64,000 bases of DNA from Listeria welshimeri serovar 6b str. SLCC5334 (GTDB lineage: Bacteria; Bacillota; Bacilli; Lactobacillales; Listeriaceae): the NCBI RefSeq assembly GCF_000060285.1, contig NC_008555.1, positions 2,232,001-2,296,000 of the forward strand, given 5' to 3'. This document shows positions 17,080 through 27,514 of this stretch, piece by piece. Within the stretch, counting starts at the first letter, position 1. Every line of letters starts with the position of its first letter. Below the pieces are notes generated by a model. It ran no database searches. It was given only the letters and a program-made list of their open reading frames with translations, and was not told the origin of the DNA. A program made the position numbers and the translations under genes.

Positions 17080-18008
17080 TATTTTCTACCTCCAGACACA
17101 CGGATTCGTGGATCAATCAATCCGTAAAGAATATCTACTACTAAAATAACAAATACAAGCATAGCAGCAAACAATAGTGTAGTACCCATGATAACTGGAT
17201 AATCGTTCATTTGAATAGAAGAAACGAATTGACTACCAATACCCGGAATACTATAAATATTTTCAATAACTAGAGAACCAGTCATCAGTGCAACCGATAA
17301 TGGTCCTAAAACTGTAATTAAAGGAATAAGGGCGTTACGAATCGCATGTTTTACTGCTACTTCTGTTCTGCTATTCCCTTTTGCTTTTGCAAGTAAAACA
17401 TAATCAGATGCAAAAACATCGATTAATTCCGTTCTCATGAAACGAGCTGCGGTCGCAAGTGGGAACATTGCGAGAGCGAATGAAGGCAGAATAGTATCTG
17501 CAAACGTACCCCATCCAGCTACTGGGAAAATTTGAAGTTTTGCTCCAAGCCAGTATTGCAATACAGTCGCAAATACAAAGGACGGAACAGATTTACCTAA
17601 TATTGCTATAAACGTACTCGTATAATCCGGCCACTTATTCTGATACATGGCCGCTACGACCCCAAGTATAATACCGAATATAATACCAAATACCATTGCC
17701 TCCAGTGCTAATTGGACAGATGGACCAATCAGTGCACCTAAAATCTCAGACACTGGTCTATTATCAAGTTGGAAAGAAACACCTAGGTCTCCTTTTACCA
17801 AACCTGTCATATAATTTAAGTATTGGACTGGAATTGAATCATTTAGTCCATATTTTTCATTCATCATGTGAATTTGTTCGTCAGATAGTTTCTCCTGATT
17901 ACGGTAAGGCGTACCAGGTAAAAATTTCATAAGAACAAACGTAACCGAAGCAATGATGAATAACGTTATAAGCATATATAATACTCTTTTTAACGTATAT
18001 TTAACCAT
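17079..18008 (-). CDS. oppB: Oligopeptide ABC transporter permease OppB
   Basis: This permease of 309 residues has six expected membrane spans. It shows the N-terminal family block 'LPGTPYRNQEKLSDEQ' and the EAA loop 'AKAKGNSRTEVAVKHAIRNA'. A clear GGAGGTG precedes the ATG. It is separated from oppA by 278 bp that contain a terminator-like hairpin, the usual arrangement by which the binding protein is made in excess over the membrane parts. Confidence 0.95.
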   Translation of the reverse strand: MVKYTLKRVLYMLITLFIIASVTFVLMKFLPGTPYRNQEKLSDEQIHMMNEKYGLNDSIPVQYLNYMTGLVKGDLGVSFQLDNRPVSEILGALIGPSVQLALEAMVFGIIFGIILGVVAAMYQNKWPDYTSTFIAILGKSVPSFVFATVLQYWLGAKLQIFPVAGWGTFADTILPSFALAMFPLATAARFMRTELIDVFASDYVLLAKAKGNSRTEVAVKHAIRNALIPLITVLGPLSVALMTGSLVIENIYSIPGIGSQFVSSIQMNDYPVIMGTTLLFAAMLVFVILVVDILYGLIDPRIRVSGGRK

Positions 18009-18221
18009 CTATCTCTACACCTCCCAGTATTAATTAATATATAAAAAAGTTATTCCTAACCAAATTCGCAAGTTTAGTGAGCCTTTTTCATCATTTCTAA
18101 ACTTTTATTGCATTAAAGCAAATTAGTTAGGAAAAAAACTTCATTTTTCGAATGTTAGTTTTCTAGATTACTAGAAAGGGATACTTTAATTTTTAATTAT
18201 AACACATGAAAATCATCAGCA

Positions 18222-18258
18222 AAAGGAGAGAGCATATCGAAATATACTCTCTCTTTCC
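18222..18258 (-). terminator. Partial terminator between oppA and oppB
   Basis: A hairpin with about 10-bp GAGAGAG/CTCTCTC arms and a bulge follows the oppA stop on the minus strand. No strong T run follows, so it probably lowers, rather than stops, transcription into oppB. Confidence 0.6.
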
Positions 18259-18286
18259 GTCAAGCATTTCTTAAAGACTAATTATT

Positions 18287-19966
18287 TTATTTAGTCAAGT
18301 ATGTTTCTTTGTAAGTGTAATCTGGACCAAATGGATTTTTTTGCAAGTTTTTAATGTAGTCTTTTTGTAGGTATGCAGTAGAACGTTGATAAAGTGGTTG
18401 AACAGCTACATCATCCGTAAGAAGGATTTTTTCTGCTTTAACCATTTCATCCCAACGTTTTTGATCGTCAGCTGCATAAGTTACAGAAGCATCATTTAAA
18501 ATCTTGTCATAGTCTTTGTTAGAATAACTCATTCTGTTTTGTGCACCATCAGTTACGAATAAATCTAAGAAAGTGGATGGATCTTGATAGTCAGGACCCC
18601 AGCCGCTCATAGAGAAGTCGTAATCTTGGTTTTGGTCATTTTGTAAACGAACTTTAAATGGAACGTTTTTAAGTTTAACTGTAAGACCGTCTAAGTTCTT
18701 TTGTAGTTGGTCTTGAATGAATTCAGAAGATTTTCTTGCATTTTCAGTATCATCACTAGTGAATTCAACTGTAATTTCGGAAACTCCAAGTTCTTTCAAA
18801 CCAGCTTTCCATGCTTTTTGTGCTTCTTTTACATCATATTCTAAATGTTTACCAGATTCTTTTGTGTAATCTTCTTTGTTACCTGGATCAAAAGTGAAGC
18901 CTTCTGGTACAAGATTGTTTGCAGGTTTAGAACCGTTTTTAAGAACTGTATCAGTATACGATTGTTTATCAATCGCAAGAGCTAGAGCTTTACGGATATT
19001 TTTGTTAGCAAATACTGTGTCTTTGCCAGCACGTTTTTGGTTAAATTTGATATAGAAAGTGGAAGAATCATTCACTGTAACGTAATCTTTATTGTTTTTG
19101 TTTTGAGCCGCATAATCAGCACTTAATACTGTACGGTCTACTTTGTCAGTGTTGTATAAGTTTAGTCCAGTACCGGAGTCTTGAACAACTTGTACGTTGA
19201 TTTGTTTCAACTTAACTTTATCTTTATCCCAATATTTATCATTTTTTACGTAAGTCCATTTTTTGTTTGTTCCAGTCCAATCTTTAAGTGCGAAAGGTCC
19301 GTTGAACAACATGTTATCACTATTTTGTGCATATTTTTCGCCTTTTTCCGTAACGAATTTTTCGTTAAGTGGGAAGAAAGTCGGGAATGCAAATAATGAG
19401 TTAATATAAGCAGTTGGTTTAGCTAGAGTAACTTCTAAAGTATAGTCATCTACTGCTTTAATTCCTAATTCTTCAGGTTTTTTCTTGCCAGCTACGATAT
19501 CGCCACCGTTTTTGATTGCATCAAATAGGTAAGAATATGTTGCCGCAGTATTAGGGTCAACTGCACGACGCCATGAGTAAACATAGTCATTTGCAGTTAC
19601 AGGGTCTCCGTTAGACCATTTTGCATCTTCACGAAGTTTGATAGTATAAACTGTTTTGTCATCACTAACTTTTGGCTCTTCAGCAGCACCTGCAATGGCA
19701 GGAATACCATCTTTGTTAAGCGCATATAGACCTTCGTTTGTTTGGTTTACAACGTTTAAACCAACTTGGTCATCCGCTTTTGTGCTGTCTGCAGAAGGAA
19801 TTAATGCACTTTCTGTCAAGTTAAGTACTTGCTCTCCTGAAGCTTTTCCTGAATCTGAGCCTTTTTTGTCGTCGGATTTAGAATCTGATCCGCCTCCACA
19901 TGCTACCAAGACTAAGCTTAGTAATAGTGTTAATCCAAGTGTAAGAAATAATTTAGATTTTTTCAC
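18287..19966 (-). CDS. oppA: Oligopeptide-binding lipoprotein OppA
   Basis: This extracellular peptide receptor of 559 residues is anchored by the lipobox LVAC (Cys23), followed by a Gly/Ser/Asp/Lys linker. SBP family 5 signatures are visible, such as 'YTIKLREDAKWSNGDPVTA' and 'YTLEVTLAKPTAYIN'. It should capture short peptides and hand them to OppBC. In Listeria, OppA is known to support peptide use and growth at low temperature. A sigma-A promoter lies at 20015-20044 and a CodY-like box about 170 bp further upstream. Confidence 0.95.
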   Translation of the reverse strand: MKKSKLFLTLGLTLLLSLVLVACGGGSDSKSDDKKGSDSGKASGEQVLNLTESALIPSADSTKADDQVGLNVVNQTNEGLYALNKDGIPAIAGAAEEPKVSDDKTVYTIKLREDAKWSNGDPVTANDYVYSWRRAVDPNTAATYSYLFDAIKNGGDIVAGKKKPEELGIKAVDDYTLEVTLAKPTAYINSLFAFPTFFPLNEKFVTEKGEKYAQNSDNMLFNGPFALKDWTGTNKKWTYVKNDKYWDKDKVKLKQINVQVVQDSGTGLNLYNTDKVDRTVLSADYAAQNKNNKDYVTVNDSSTFYIKFNQKRAGKDTVFANKNIRKALALAIDKQSYTDTVLKNGSKPANNLVPEGFTFDPGNKEDYTKESGKHLEYDVKEAQKAWKAGLKELGVSEITVEFTSDDTENARKSSEFIQDQLQKNLDGLTVKLKNVPFKVRLQNDQNQDYDFSMSGWGPDYQDPSTFLDLFVTDGAQNRMSYSNKDYDKILNDASVTYAADDQKRWDEMVKAEKILLTDDVAVQPLYQRSTAYLQKDYIKNLQKNPFGPDYTYKETYLTK

Positions 19967-20014
19967 TAAGTAGACCTCCCTTTTTTATTTTTCTGAAAAA
20001 TTGTTTCGATACCT

Positions 20015-20044
20015 ATTATACTCTAAGAATTCTGGCTTTGTAAA
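20015..20044 (-). promoter_or_regulatory. oppA promoter
   Basis: TTTACA (20039-20044), an 18-bp spacer and a perfect TATAAT (20015-20020) lie on the minus strand, 49 bp before the oppA start. Confidence 0.75.
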
Positions 20045-20208
20045 TTATTTTTACAAGATAAATGAAAACAAGGATGAAAGATACAAGTTATTAAAATATT
20101 ATGGCAAAATTGAAATTGCGTGAAAACTCTGAACAGAGATTGTTACGCTTTCCTCTATTTTGCAATAACTCGAATTAATTATGTATACTTTGCTAAACCT
20201 TTTGATTA

Positions 20209-20223
20209 AGTTTTCAGAAAACA
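20209..20223. promoter_or_regulatory. CodY-like operator upstream of oppA
   Basis: AGTTTTCAGAAAACA matches the CodY consensus AATTTTCWGAAAATT at 12 of 15 positions. CodY control of opp genes is established in Firmicutes. A weak minus-strand promoter next to it (TATACA near 20183-20188) could make a second, longer oppA transcript. Confidence 0.6.
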
Positions 20224-20402
20224 TAACCATTTAAATTGATAAATTTACGATTAACTTTGCCACTTATGTATAAATCCAACGAAGTCATCTTTTTTGTATA
20301 AGAAAAAAATATCGAACCCCTTTAAAATTTAAAGGATTATTATATTTATATACTTTTTTTAGGCTGTTGTCTAGATAAAAATATCAAAAATTTAATTAAA
20401 TT

Positions 20403-20433
20403 TTGTAATAAATTCGAAAAACGTTGATATAAT
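20403..20433 (+). promoter_or_regulatory. Extended -10 promoter for the DUF3899 gene
   Basis: TGATATAAT (extended -10, hexamer 20428-20433) follows TTGTAA (20403-20408) at 19 bp. It would give a leader of about 150 nt. The rest of the 624-bp gap 19967-20590 is AT-rich, with no coding frame I can support. Confidence 0.5.
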
Positions 20434-20590
20434 GGGATTTTTTTGTTAATAATATGTAAAGACAGTTTGGCAATTATTTTCCATAAATCGTACTAATTTC
20501 TAACATTGATTGATAGGTTCCTTCTATCATATAGTGTTTCTGTTTGAATTGTGATAAAGTGAATTATGAATTTTAATTAGAGGTGAAGAT

Positions 20591-20932
20591 ATGTTTATAC
20601 GAATTACTATTTATACGCTTATTCAAGAAGCAATTATTTTTGGTATACTCCTTTTTGGAAAAACAGGTTTAAACTTGAGGGGTTATATAGATATTTCTTT
20701 CCTTGTCTCGTTAATCACCTTGTTAGTTGGCTTGCTAGTTTATATTATGCGAAGTGGTTTTTTAGACAGAGTTCATGATGGATTTCGCAATTTATCTCGT
20801 AAAATCAAGCGGGAAGAAGAAACTGAATTCTCGGATATGCTGCTTTCAGAACTTGTAGGGCTTCAATATGCAGGTATTTTGATTAGCGCCCTTCTTGTTA
20901 TGCTTTCAAGTATTTTGTTTATCTTTTTATAA
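20591..20932 (+). CDS. DUF3899-type small membrane protein
   Basis: This 113-residue protein has three hydrophobic spans, about residues 5-22, 34-55 and 92-113. Between the second and third is a charged cytoplasmic loop, 'RKIKREEETEFSD'. The layout and the 'GLLVYIMRSGFLDRVHDGF' segment fit DUF3899 proteins, whose function is unknown. An AGAGGTGAAG ribosome site supports the ATG. It lies next to trpS but in its own transcription unit, since the T-box promoter begins immediately after its stop. Confidence 0.75.
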   Translation: MFIRITIYTLIQEAIIFGILLFGKTGLNLRGYIDISFLVSLITLLVGLLVYIMRSGFLDRVHDGFRNLSRKIKREEETEFSDMLLSELVGLQYAGILISALLVMLSSILFIFL

Positions 20933-20962
20933 TTGACAAGAGGTTTTGTGAACTGCTAAAAT
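20933..20962 (+). promoter_or_regulatory. trpS promoter
   Basis: A perfect TTGACA (20933-20938), an 18-bp spacer and TAAAAT (20957-20962) lie directly upstream of the T-box leader. Confidence 0.8.
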
Positions 20963-20969
20963 AAAAGTA

Positions 20970-22265
<1,296 letters not shown>

Positions 22266-22266
22266 C

Positions 22267-22306
22267 AAAAAAGGGATTACCTGGTTATCCAAGTAATCCC
22301 TTTTTA
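22267..22306. terminator. Bidirectional terminator between trpS and ohrA
   Basis: The perfect arms AAAAAGGGATTAC and GTAATCCCTTTTT serve the convergent genes trpS and ohrA. Confidence 0.9.
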
Positions 22307-22315
22307 AAATTTTAA

Positions 22316-22732
22316 TTAACCTACTTTGATTTCCACATCAATGTTACCACGTGTTGCTTTGGAATATGGACAAACTTCATGTGCTTTTTTAAGTAGAGCT
22401 TCTGTTTTTTCTTTATCTTGTCCTTCGATTGTACCTTCTAATACTACACCAATTTTAAAGCCATTATCTTCAGGATCGCTATATAAACTAACAGTGGCTG
22501 TAACTGTACTTTTCGCATCAATTCCAGCTTTACCAAGTACTAATTCTAACGCACTATTAAAACAAGCCCCGTATCCTGCTGCAAATAATTGTTCTGGGTT
22601 TGTTCCACCGCCGCCGTCTCCACCAAGTTCAGTTGGCGCTGAGATATCAAAATAAAATACATTATCTAGTGAATGTACTTCACCGCTTCTTCCACCAGTG
22701 TTAATAACAGTTGTTTCATAAAGTTTTTTCAT
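22316..22732 (-). CDS. ohrA: Organic hydroperoxide resistance protein (Ohr/OsmC family)
   Basis: This 138-residue thiol peroxidase detoxifies organic hydroperoxides in the cytoplasm. Both catalytic cysteines are present: Cys57 in GACFNSAL and Cys121 in VCPYSKA. The segment 'GGDGGGGTNPEQLFAAGYGA' is typical of Ohr rather than OsmC proper. Its start overlaps the end of ohrR by 17 bp, so regulator and enzyme form a coupled operon. Confidence 0.95.
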   Translation of the reverse strand: MKKLYETTVINTGGRSGEVHSLDNVFYFDISAPTELGGDGGGGTNPEQLFAAGYGACFNSALELVLGKAGIDAKSTVTATVSLYSDPEDNGFKIGVVLEGTIEGQDKEKTEALLKKAHEVCPYSKATRGNIDVEIKVG

Positions 22733-23171
22733 TTCCTATTCCTCCTAATTGATTAGTTAATGCTTGTATTCTAGTAAGTAATTGTGTGAAATCTTGTTCC
22801 TCGAAACCTAGTAATTGAAGGCAGTTGTCCACGCTTTGCAATACTTCTGGTTGTATTTCCATCGCTTTTTCTGTCAGTTCAATATATACACGACGTTCAT
22901 CTTCCACATGACGAATCCGTGTTACATATCCTAAATGCTCCATCCGTTTTAACATAGGTGTTAAAGTCCCGCTATCTAGAGCCAATCTTTTCCCAAGTTC
23001 AGTGACCGTTTGTTTATCCTTTTCCCATAATACTAATAGCGTAATATATTGAGGGTAGGTAAGTTGAAAAGGCTCTAAGGCTTCACGATAAAGCTTGGTA
23101 AATTGTTTAGATGCATTATAGACAGAAAAACAAAGCTGCTCTTCTAATATGCGCATGTTCGTGTCCAACAT
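22716..23171 (-). CDS. ohrR: MarR-family peroxide sensor OhrR
   Basis: This is a dimeric winged-helix repressor of 151 residues. The reactive N-terminal cysteine is Cys14, in EQLCFSVYNA, which organic peroxides oxidise to release DNA. The helix-turn-helix region 'TVTELGKRLALDSGTLTPML' and the wing 'RHVEDERRVYIELT' are clear. An AAGGAGG ribosome site supports the ATG at 23171. It precedes its target ohrA and has an OhrR-like operator in front. Confidence 0.94.
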   Translation of the reverse strand: MLDTNMRILEEQLCFSVYNASKQFTKLYREALEPFQLTYPQYITLLVLWEKDKQTVTELGKRLALDSGTLTPMLKRMEHLGYVTRIRHVEDERRVYIELTEKAMEIQPEVLQSVDNCLQLLGFEEQDFTQLLTRIQALTNQLGGIGNEKTL

Positions 23172-23193
23172 GTTCTCCTCCTTTTAAGTTGTG

Positions 23194-23210
23194 TACAATT
23201 TAATTTTATA
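23194..23210. promoter_or_regulatory. OhrR-like operator
   Basis: TACAATTTAATTTTATA resembles the B. subtilis OhrR site TACAATTAAATTGTA, with the right half degraded. It is 23 bp before ohrR. Confidence 0.55.
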
Positions 23211-23248
23211 AAACTTTATTAAATAAAGCTAGTTTTTTGCTCAAAAAA

Positions 23249-23277
23249 AACCTTACTCCTATTTTAGAAGTAAGGTT
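23249..23277 (-). terminator. fabF terminator
   Basis: The arms AACCTTACT and AGTAAGGTT are followed on the minus strand by eight T. It lies just after the fabF stop. Confidence 0.85.
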
Positions 23278-23287
23278 ATTGATTATT

Positions 23288-24529
23288 TTAGTCTTCTATT
23301 CTTTTAAATACTAATGTCGCATTATGGCCACCAAAGCCAAAAGAATTAGACATTACTACATTAACTTTAGCATCACGCGCTTCATTTGACACATAATCCA
23401 AGTCACAAACTTCATCTTGGTTTTTCAAATGAATAGTTGGTGCAATAACATTATCACGAATAGTTAAAAGAGCGAAAATAGCTTCAATTCCACCGGACGC
23501 ACCTAAAGTATGTCCTGTCATTGATTTAGTAGAACTGATGGCTAATTTCTTCGCATGTTCACCAAATACAGTTTTGATTGCTTGTGTTTCGTATTCATCA
23601 TTGTATGGAGTACTCGTTCCGTGAGCGTTAATATAATCAACATTATCAGGAGTAAGTCCTGCATCATCAATGGCCATTTTCATTGCACGTGCAGCACCTT
23701 CACCATTTGGAGCGGGGGCAGTAATATGGTATGCATCACCTGTTGCACCATAACCAACTATTTCTGCATAAATTTTAGCGCCACGAGCTTTTGCATGTTC
23801 GTACTCTTCTAAAATAACAATCCCAGCACCTTCACCAATAATAAAGCCATCACGGTCTTTATCAAATGGGCGACATGCTGTTTCTGGATCTGGATTTAAT
23901 GACAAAGCTTTATTCGCAGTAAATCCAGCTAGCGACATTTTTGTAATCGGCGCTTCTGCTCCACCAGTAATCATCGCATCCGCATCTCCACGTTCAATAA
24001 CTTTAAAGGCATCACCAATAGAGTTTGTAGCAGTTGCACACGCTGTTACTGTTGTAGAATTAATACCTTTCGCCCCAAATCGAATAGAAACTTGACCTGA
24101 TCCCATATCTGGAATCATCATTGGTACGAAAAATGGACTAACTCGACGATGTCCACGATTTAAAAATACTTCAAATTGTGTTTCAAAAGTTTCCATTCCA
24201 CCGATTCCTGACCCAATCCAAACACCAACACGGTTTGCGTTAGAATCATCAATAACTAAGCCTGAATCTTGAACAGCCATTTCAGCACTTGCGATTGCAT
24301 AATGGGTAAAACGGTCCATTTTACGAGCTTCTTTTTTTTCTAAATATTTTTCGACATCAAAGTCTTTTAACTCTGCTGCAATTTTAACCGGAAAATCATC
24401 CGGATTAAGTCTTGTCATTTCAGCAACACCATTGACACCTTTTTTAGCGTTTTCCCATGAAGTTTCTGCATCATTTCCAATTGGTGTGACAGCTCCAATA
24501 CCAGTAACAACTACTCTTTTTTTATCCAT
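23288..24529 (-). CDS. fabF: 3-oxoacyl-ACP synthase II
   Basis: FabF extends acyl-ACP in fatty acid synthesis by condensing it with malonyl-ACP. It is 413 residues with the Cys-His-His triad: Cys164 in TACATATNS, a His in [11 protein letters not shown] and a His in [21 protein letters not shown] precedes the ATG. It lies 203 bp downstream of fabH in the same direction, with an attenuator-like hairpin between. Both genes are probably under FapR. Confidence 0.97.
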   Translation of the reverse strand: MDKKRVVVTGIGAVTPIGNDAETSWENAKKGVNGVAEMTRLNPDDFPVKIAAELKDFDVEKYLEKKEARKMDRFTHYAIASAEMAVQDSGLVIDDSNANRVGVWIGSGIGGMETFETQFEVFLNRGHRRVSPFFVPMMIPDMGSGQVSIRFGAKGINSTTVTACATATNSIGDAFKVIERGDADAMITGGAEAPITKMSLAGFTANKALSLNPDPETACRPFDKDRDGFIIGEGAGIVILEEYEHAKARGAKIYAEIVGYGATGDAYHITAPAPNGEGAARAMKMAIDDAGLTPDNVDYINAHGTSTPYNDEYETQAIKTVFGEHAKKLAISSTKSMTGHTLGASGGIEAIFALLTIRDNVIAPTIHLKNQDEVCDLDYVSNEARDAKVNVVMSNSFGFGGHNATLVFKRIED

Positions 24530-24678
24530 TTACTCATCTCCTTATTTTGCATTTCATAAAAAACAACTTCTGTCTAAACGACAGCAGCTAGTATAAAATT
24601 AAGGCTTTATTTAAAAATAATAATATTGCACAAACAAATAAACCAAAAGCCTGCTCTATTATAACATAAATAAAGAAG

Positions 24679-24712
24679 AGTTGCCCTAACTAAAATAATC
24701 GTTAAAGCAACT
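24679..24712 (-). terminator. Attenuator-like hairpin between fabH and fabF
   Basis: AGTTGC/GCAACT arms and inner TAAC/GTTA pairs follow the fabH stop, with only a weak T-rich tail. Partial termination is likely. Confidence 0.5.
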
Positions 24713-24732
24713 TCCTTTGTAAAGTATATTGT

Positions 24733-25671
24733 TTATTTACCCCAACGAATAATTAAAGCACCCCATGTTAAACCACCGCCAAAGCCAACTAGTAACACGT
24801 TATCATTATCTTTAATACGTCCTTCTTCCACTGCGTCAACTAATGCGAGTGCTATAGAAGAGGAAGATGTATTTCCGTATTTATGAACAGTTTTCATTAG
24901 TTTTTCTTCTGGAAGATTTAACCGTTCACGTGAAGCTTCCATGATACGAATATTTGCTTGATGCGGAATTAATAAATCTAAATCTTCTTTTTCAAGCCCT
25001 GCACGTTCAAGCACGCGTAAAGAAGCCTCACCCATTTGACGCACTGCAAAACGAAATACTTCTCGACCATTCATATAGATTTTTTTGTTTTCGTCTAAAT
25101 TCAAGTACTTACCGCCTGAACCATCAGAACCTAAATCAAAAGAAAGTAAACCATGATCATCAGATACAGGTCCCATAACAATAGCCCCTGCCCCGTCACC
25201 AAATAATACCGCTGTTGCACGATCATCCCAATTAGTAATTTTGGATAATTTATCTGCACCTACTACAACAATATTTTTATAAGCTCCGGTTTTTATAAAT
25301 TGAGCTGCAGTTACAACACCAAATGTAAATCCGGCACATGCTGCTTCTACATCCATACCAGCAGCATTTTTAGCTCCCAAGCGATCTTGGATAATATTTG
25401 CAACGGAAGGGAAAGTTGCTTCTTGCGTTACAGTAGCAACAATAAATAAATCAATATCATTTGGTGTAAGTCCAGCATTTTCAATTGCTACTTTTGCTGC
25501 TTCATATGCTAAATCATGCGTATATTCATCATCACGAGCAATTCTTCTCTCTTCAATTCCAGTACGAGTACGAATCCACTCATCAGATGTTTCCATCATT
25601 TTTTCTAAATCAAAATTTGTTAATATTCTTTCAGGTACGTATTTACCTACTCCTAAAATTCCTGCGTTCAT
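24733..25671 (-). CDS. fabH: 3-oxoacyl-ACP synthase III
   Basis: FabH starts fatty acid synthesis by condensing a short acyl-CoA with malonyl-ACP. In Listeria it prefers branched precursors, which set membrane fluidity. The protein is 312 residues with Cys112 in [10 protein letters not shown], His in [11 protein letters not shown] and Asn in [10 protein letters not shown], the complete triad. GGAGGAG precedes the ATG. A FapR-like operator lies 56 bp upstream. Confidence 0.97.
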   Translation of the reverse strand: MNAGILGVGKYVPERILTNFDLEKMMETSDEWIRTRTGIEERRIARDDEYTHDLAYEAAKVAIENAGLTPNDIDLFIVATVTQEATFPSVANIIQDRLGAKNAAGMDVEAACAGFTFGVVTAAQFIKTGAYKNIVVVGADKLSKITNWDDRATAVLFGDGAGAIVMGPVSDDHGLLSFDLGSDGSGGKYLNLDENKKIYMNGREVFRFAVRQMGEASLRVLERAGLEKEDLDLLIPHQANIRIMEASRERLNLPEEKLMKTVHKYGNTSSSSIALALVDAVEEGRIKDNDNVLLVGFGGGLTWGALIIRWGK

Positions 25672-25726
25672 GTGTTCTCCTCCATATCAAACTACATCAG
25701 GATAAATGTTCTTCTCCTGGATATTT

Positions 25727-25743
25727 TTATGACCTGGTGCTAA
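25727..25743. promoter_or_regulatory. FapR-like operator of fabHF
   Basis: On the minus strand TTAGCACCAGGTCATAA is close to the FapR half-palindrome form TTAGTACCTGGTACTAA. It overlaps a likely promoter (TTAAAA upstream, ATAAAAAT downstream). FapR would repress until malonyl-CoA rises. Confidence 0.6.
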
Positions 25744-25785
25744 TTTTAACAGAGAAACTGCAATTACGCAATTGGATTGCAACTT

Positions 25786-26889
25786 TTATTTTACTTCAAG
25801 TGCTTTATTAGGGTTATTTTCAGCAAAACCGCCTGCTTTAGACCATCCAATGATTTTGCCTTCATCATTTGTAACTCGATACCAATATTCATTTTTTACA
25901 TCAGCTCGGCGATCAATGTCTAATTCTTTCCCTTTGTAATCATTTAATGCTGCCACTACTTTAGAGTTGTCTTCTACTGGGTAAGCATAAATTTTTTGCT
26001 CTGATTCCGTTACATATTTATCTAGTTTTACATTAGTTTCATTTTTAGAAGTATAAAAAATATTTACGGCTTTGCTATTTATCCAGCCAATTGTTTTACC
26101 TTGGTCTTGCAGCTGATACCAGGTGCCTTTTTGTGTCACAGATTTATTAGTAATTCTTAAGGTTTTATTTTGGTAGTCTTTTGCATTTCCGTATTTCTTA
26201 ACGCCTTCAGTATTGTATGGTTTTGTCCATAAAGCTTCTGTACCTGAGTTAGTTATTTCGGCGTAAGCAAGTTGTTTATCTGTTGAAATCACTGTATCGT
26301 AAACTTGGTCATATTTGTCCAAATTATAATTTTTTATAGTTGAAATTAGCTTTTCTGCGTATGCAGGATCTGTTGCATATCCAGCGTCTTGAATGGCATA
26401 AGCTGCTTTTTTATAGTCTGTTTCTCCAATAACAGCTGAATATAAATTGGCATTCCCGGATACACCATTTACGAAAAGTTGTGCGTGATCGACTAACGAT
26501 GCTTTTTTATCTGGATATTTTCTGAAGTTCGCTTGTGTATGAAATGCTTTTCCATTACTAAATTCTTGTGTACCCATTGAAACTGAGTTGCCTTCATAAC
26601 TACCTTTAATTCCAAACAAGTTATTACCTGAAGTGGACAAACCGCTTTTTCCCCAATTAGACTCTAAAATGGCTTGCGCTAAAGTAACACTTGTTAATAT
26701 TTTTTCTTCTTTTTGTAAGTCTTGTGCATCATTTGCTATTGATTGAATAAATTGTTGTTGAGATACGCTCATACCTACTTGACTCACTGCAGTTTGGCTT
26801 GCTTCTGCTTCCCCTGCGTGAGCAAAAGGTAATAAAGTTGAGCTTATGATAGCACTTGCTAGTAAAATCTGCGTGAATTGTTTTTTCAT
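25786..26889 (-). CDS. Secreted glucosaminidase-type autolysin with SH3/GW-like repeats
   Basis: This is a 367-residue cell-wall hydrolase. It has a signal peptide (1-25, ending AHA), a glucosaminidase domain (about 40-190) with 'TLAQAILESNWGKSGLS' holding the catalytic Glu, and 'KYPDKKASLVDHAQLF'. Two C-terminal wall-binding modules follow, each with a GW pair ('KTIGWINSKAVNI', 'KIIGWSKAGGF'). Non-covalent attachment to teichoic acids is expected. The ATG at 26889 is chosen since the signal peptide starts there and AGGAAGTG lies upstream; the 14 extra upstream codons do not fit. It corresponds by order to the autolysin Lmo2203. Confidence 0.9.
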   Translation of the reverse strand: MKKQFTQILLASAIISSTLLPFAHAGEAEASQTAVSQVGMSVSQQQFIQSIANDAQDLQKEEKILTSVTLAQAILESNWGKSGLSTSGNNLFGIKGSYEGNSVSMGTQEFSNGKAFHTQANFRKYPDKKASLVDHAQLFVNGVSGNANLYSAVIGETDYKKAAYAIQDAGYATDPAYAEKLISTIKNYNLDKYDQVYDTVISTDKQLAYAEITNSGTEALWTKPYNTEGVKKYGNAKDYQNKTLRITNKSVTQKGTWYQLQDQGKTIGWINSKAVNIFYTSKNETNVKLDKYVTESEQKIYAYPVEDNSKVVAALNDYKGKELDIDRRADVKNEYWYRVTNDEGKIIGWSKAGGFAENNPNKALEVK

Positions 26890-27046
26890 TATCAGTTGGC
26901 ACTTCCTATCCAAATTAGTTAGTTCCCCCAATTTAAACGGTTCTGTCTCTTTTAACCTTCTTTATTCTAGCATTTTCATTCTGAGAGCTTACTAACTTTT
27001 CAATGAAAGATTTATCATAAAGTAAATAGAATGGCTCTATAAAAGA

Positions 27047-27058
27047 GTTTGCGCAAAC
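27047..27058. repeat. Perfect palindrome between divergent genes
   Basis: GTTTGCGCAAAC is a perfect 12-bp palindrome in the 350-bp gap between the autolysin gene and yjzD. It may be an operator for one or both genes. A TGC-TAGAAT extended -10 for the autolysin gene lies at 26964-26972; nothing else is clear in this gap. Confidence 0.4.
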
Positions 27059-27177
27059 CTATTTACATTTGACAAAATTATGACATTCCTCTTAGCTTTC
27101 CCTTTATACTAATATTCTCTATTTACTTGTAAATTCCTTCTTGTTTTATGATAATCCCATTTTCAAATAATATATGA

Positions 27178-27206
27178 TTGGATAATCCACTTTTATGTGC
27201 TAAAAT
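27178..27206 (+). promoter_or_regulatory. yjzD promoter
   Basis: TTGGAT (27178-27183), a 17-bp spacer and TAAAAT (27201-27206) with an extended TGC in front. Confidence 0.7.
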
Positions 27207-27238
27207 GTATAATGAAATAGATGAAATGGGGTGTAAGG

Positions 27239-27427
27239 ATGCGTTACGTAGTGACTGTGTTTTGGGTATTCTTACTTTCTTTAATGGCAGAATTCGTTCT
27301 TTCTTCCATGTTATATGTATCATTTGATATGACGCGGGCTATTATTTTAACAGTAGGGTTATCCTTCTTCATTATTTTAATCACTTTCTTGATGCCTAAA
27401 GATAGCGAAGTTTATGACTTTAAGTAA
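27239..27427 (+). CDS. yjzD: YjzD-like small membrane protein (DUF2929)
   Basis: This 62-residue protein is almost entirely two membrane spans (residues 3-25 and 30-52) with a short charged tail, 'PKDSEVYDFK'. The pattern MRYVVTVFWVFLL fits the DUF2929/YjzD family. In B. subtilis, yjzD lies near fabH-fabF, and the same neighbourhood holds here, which supports the call. The start at 27239 is preceded by GGGGTG and TAAGG; an ATG six codons upstream has no ribosome site. Function unknown. Confidence 0.7.
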   Translation: MRYVVTVFWVFLLSLMAEFVLSSMLYVSFDMTRAIILTVGLSFFIILITFLMPKDSEVYDFK

Positions 27428-27473
27428 ACATCCAACTTTCTGATAGCGAGAACTCACTTTTCAGGTGCAGCTC

Positions 27474-27514
27474 AAAAAAAGCCTCTTTCCATTGTCTGGA
27501 AAGAGGCTTTTTTT
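27474..27514. terminator. Bidirectional terminator between yjzD and gpmA
   Basis: Perfect 17-bp arms around an ATTGTCT loop, with A and T runs on both sides. Confidence 0.92.
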
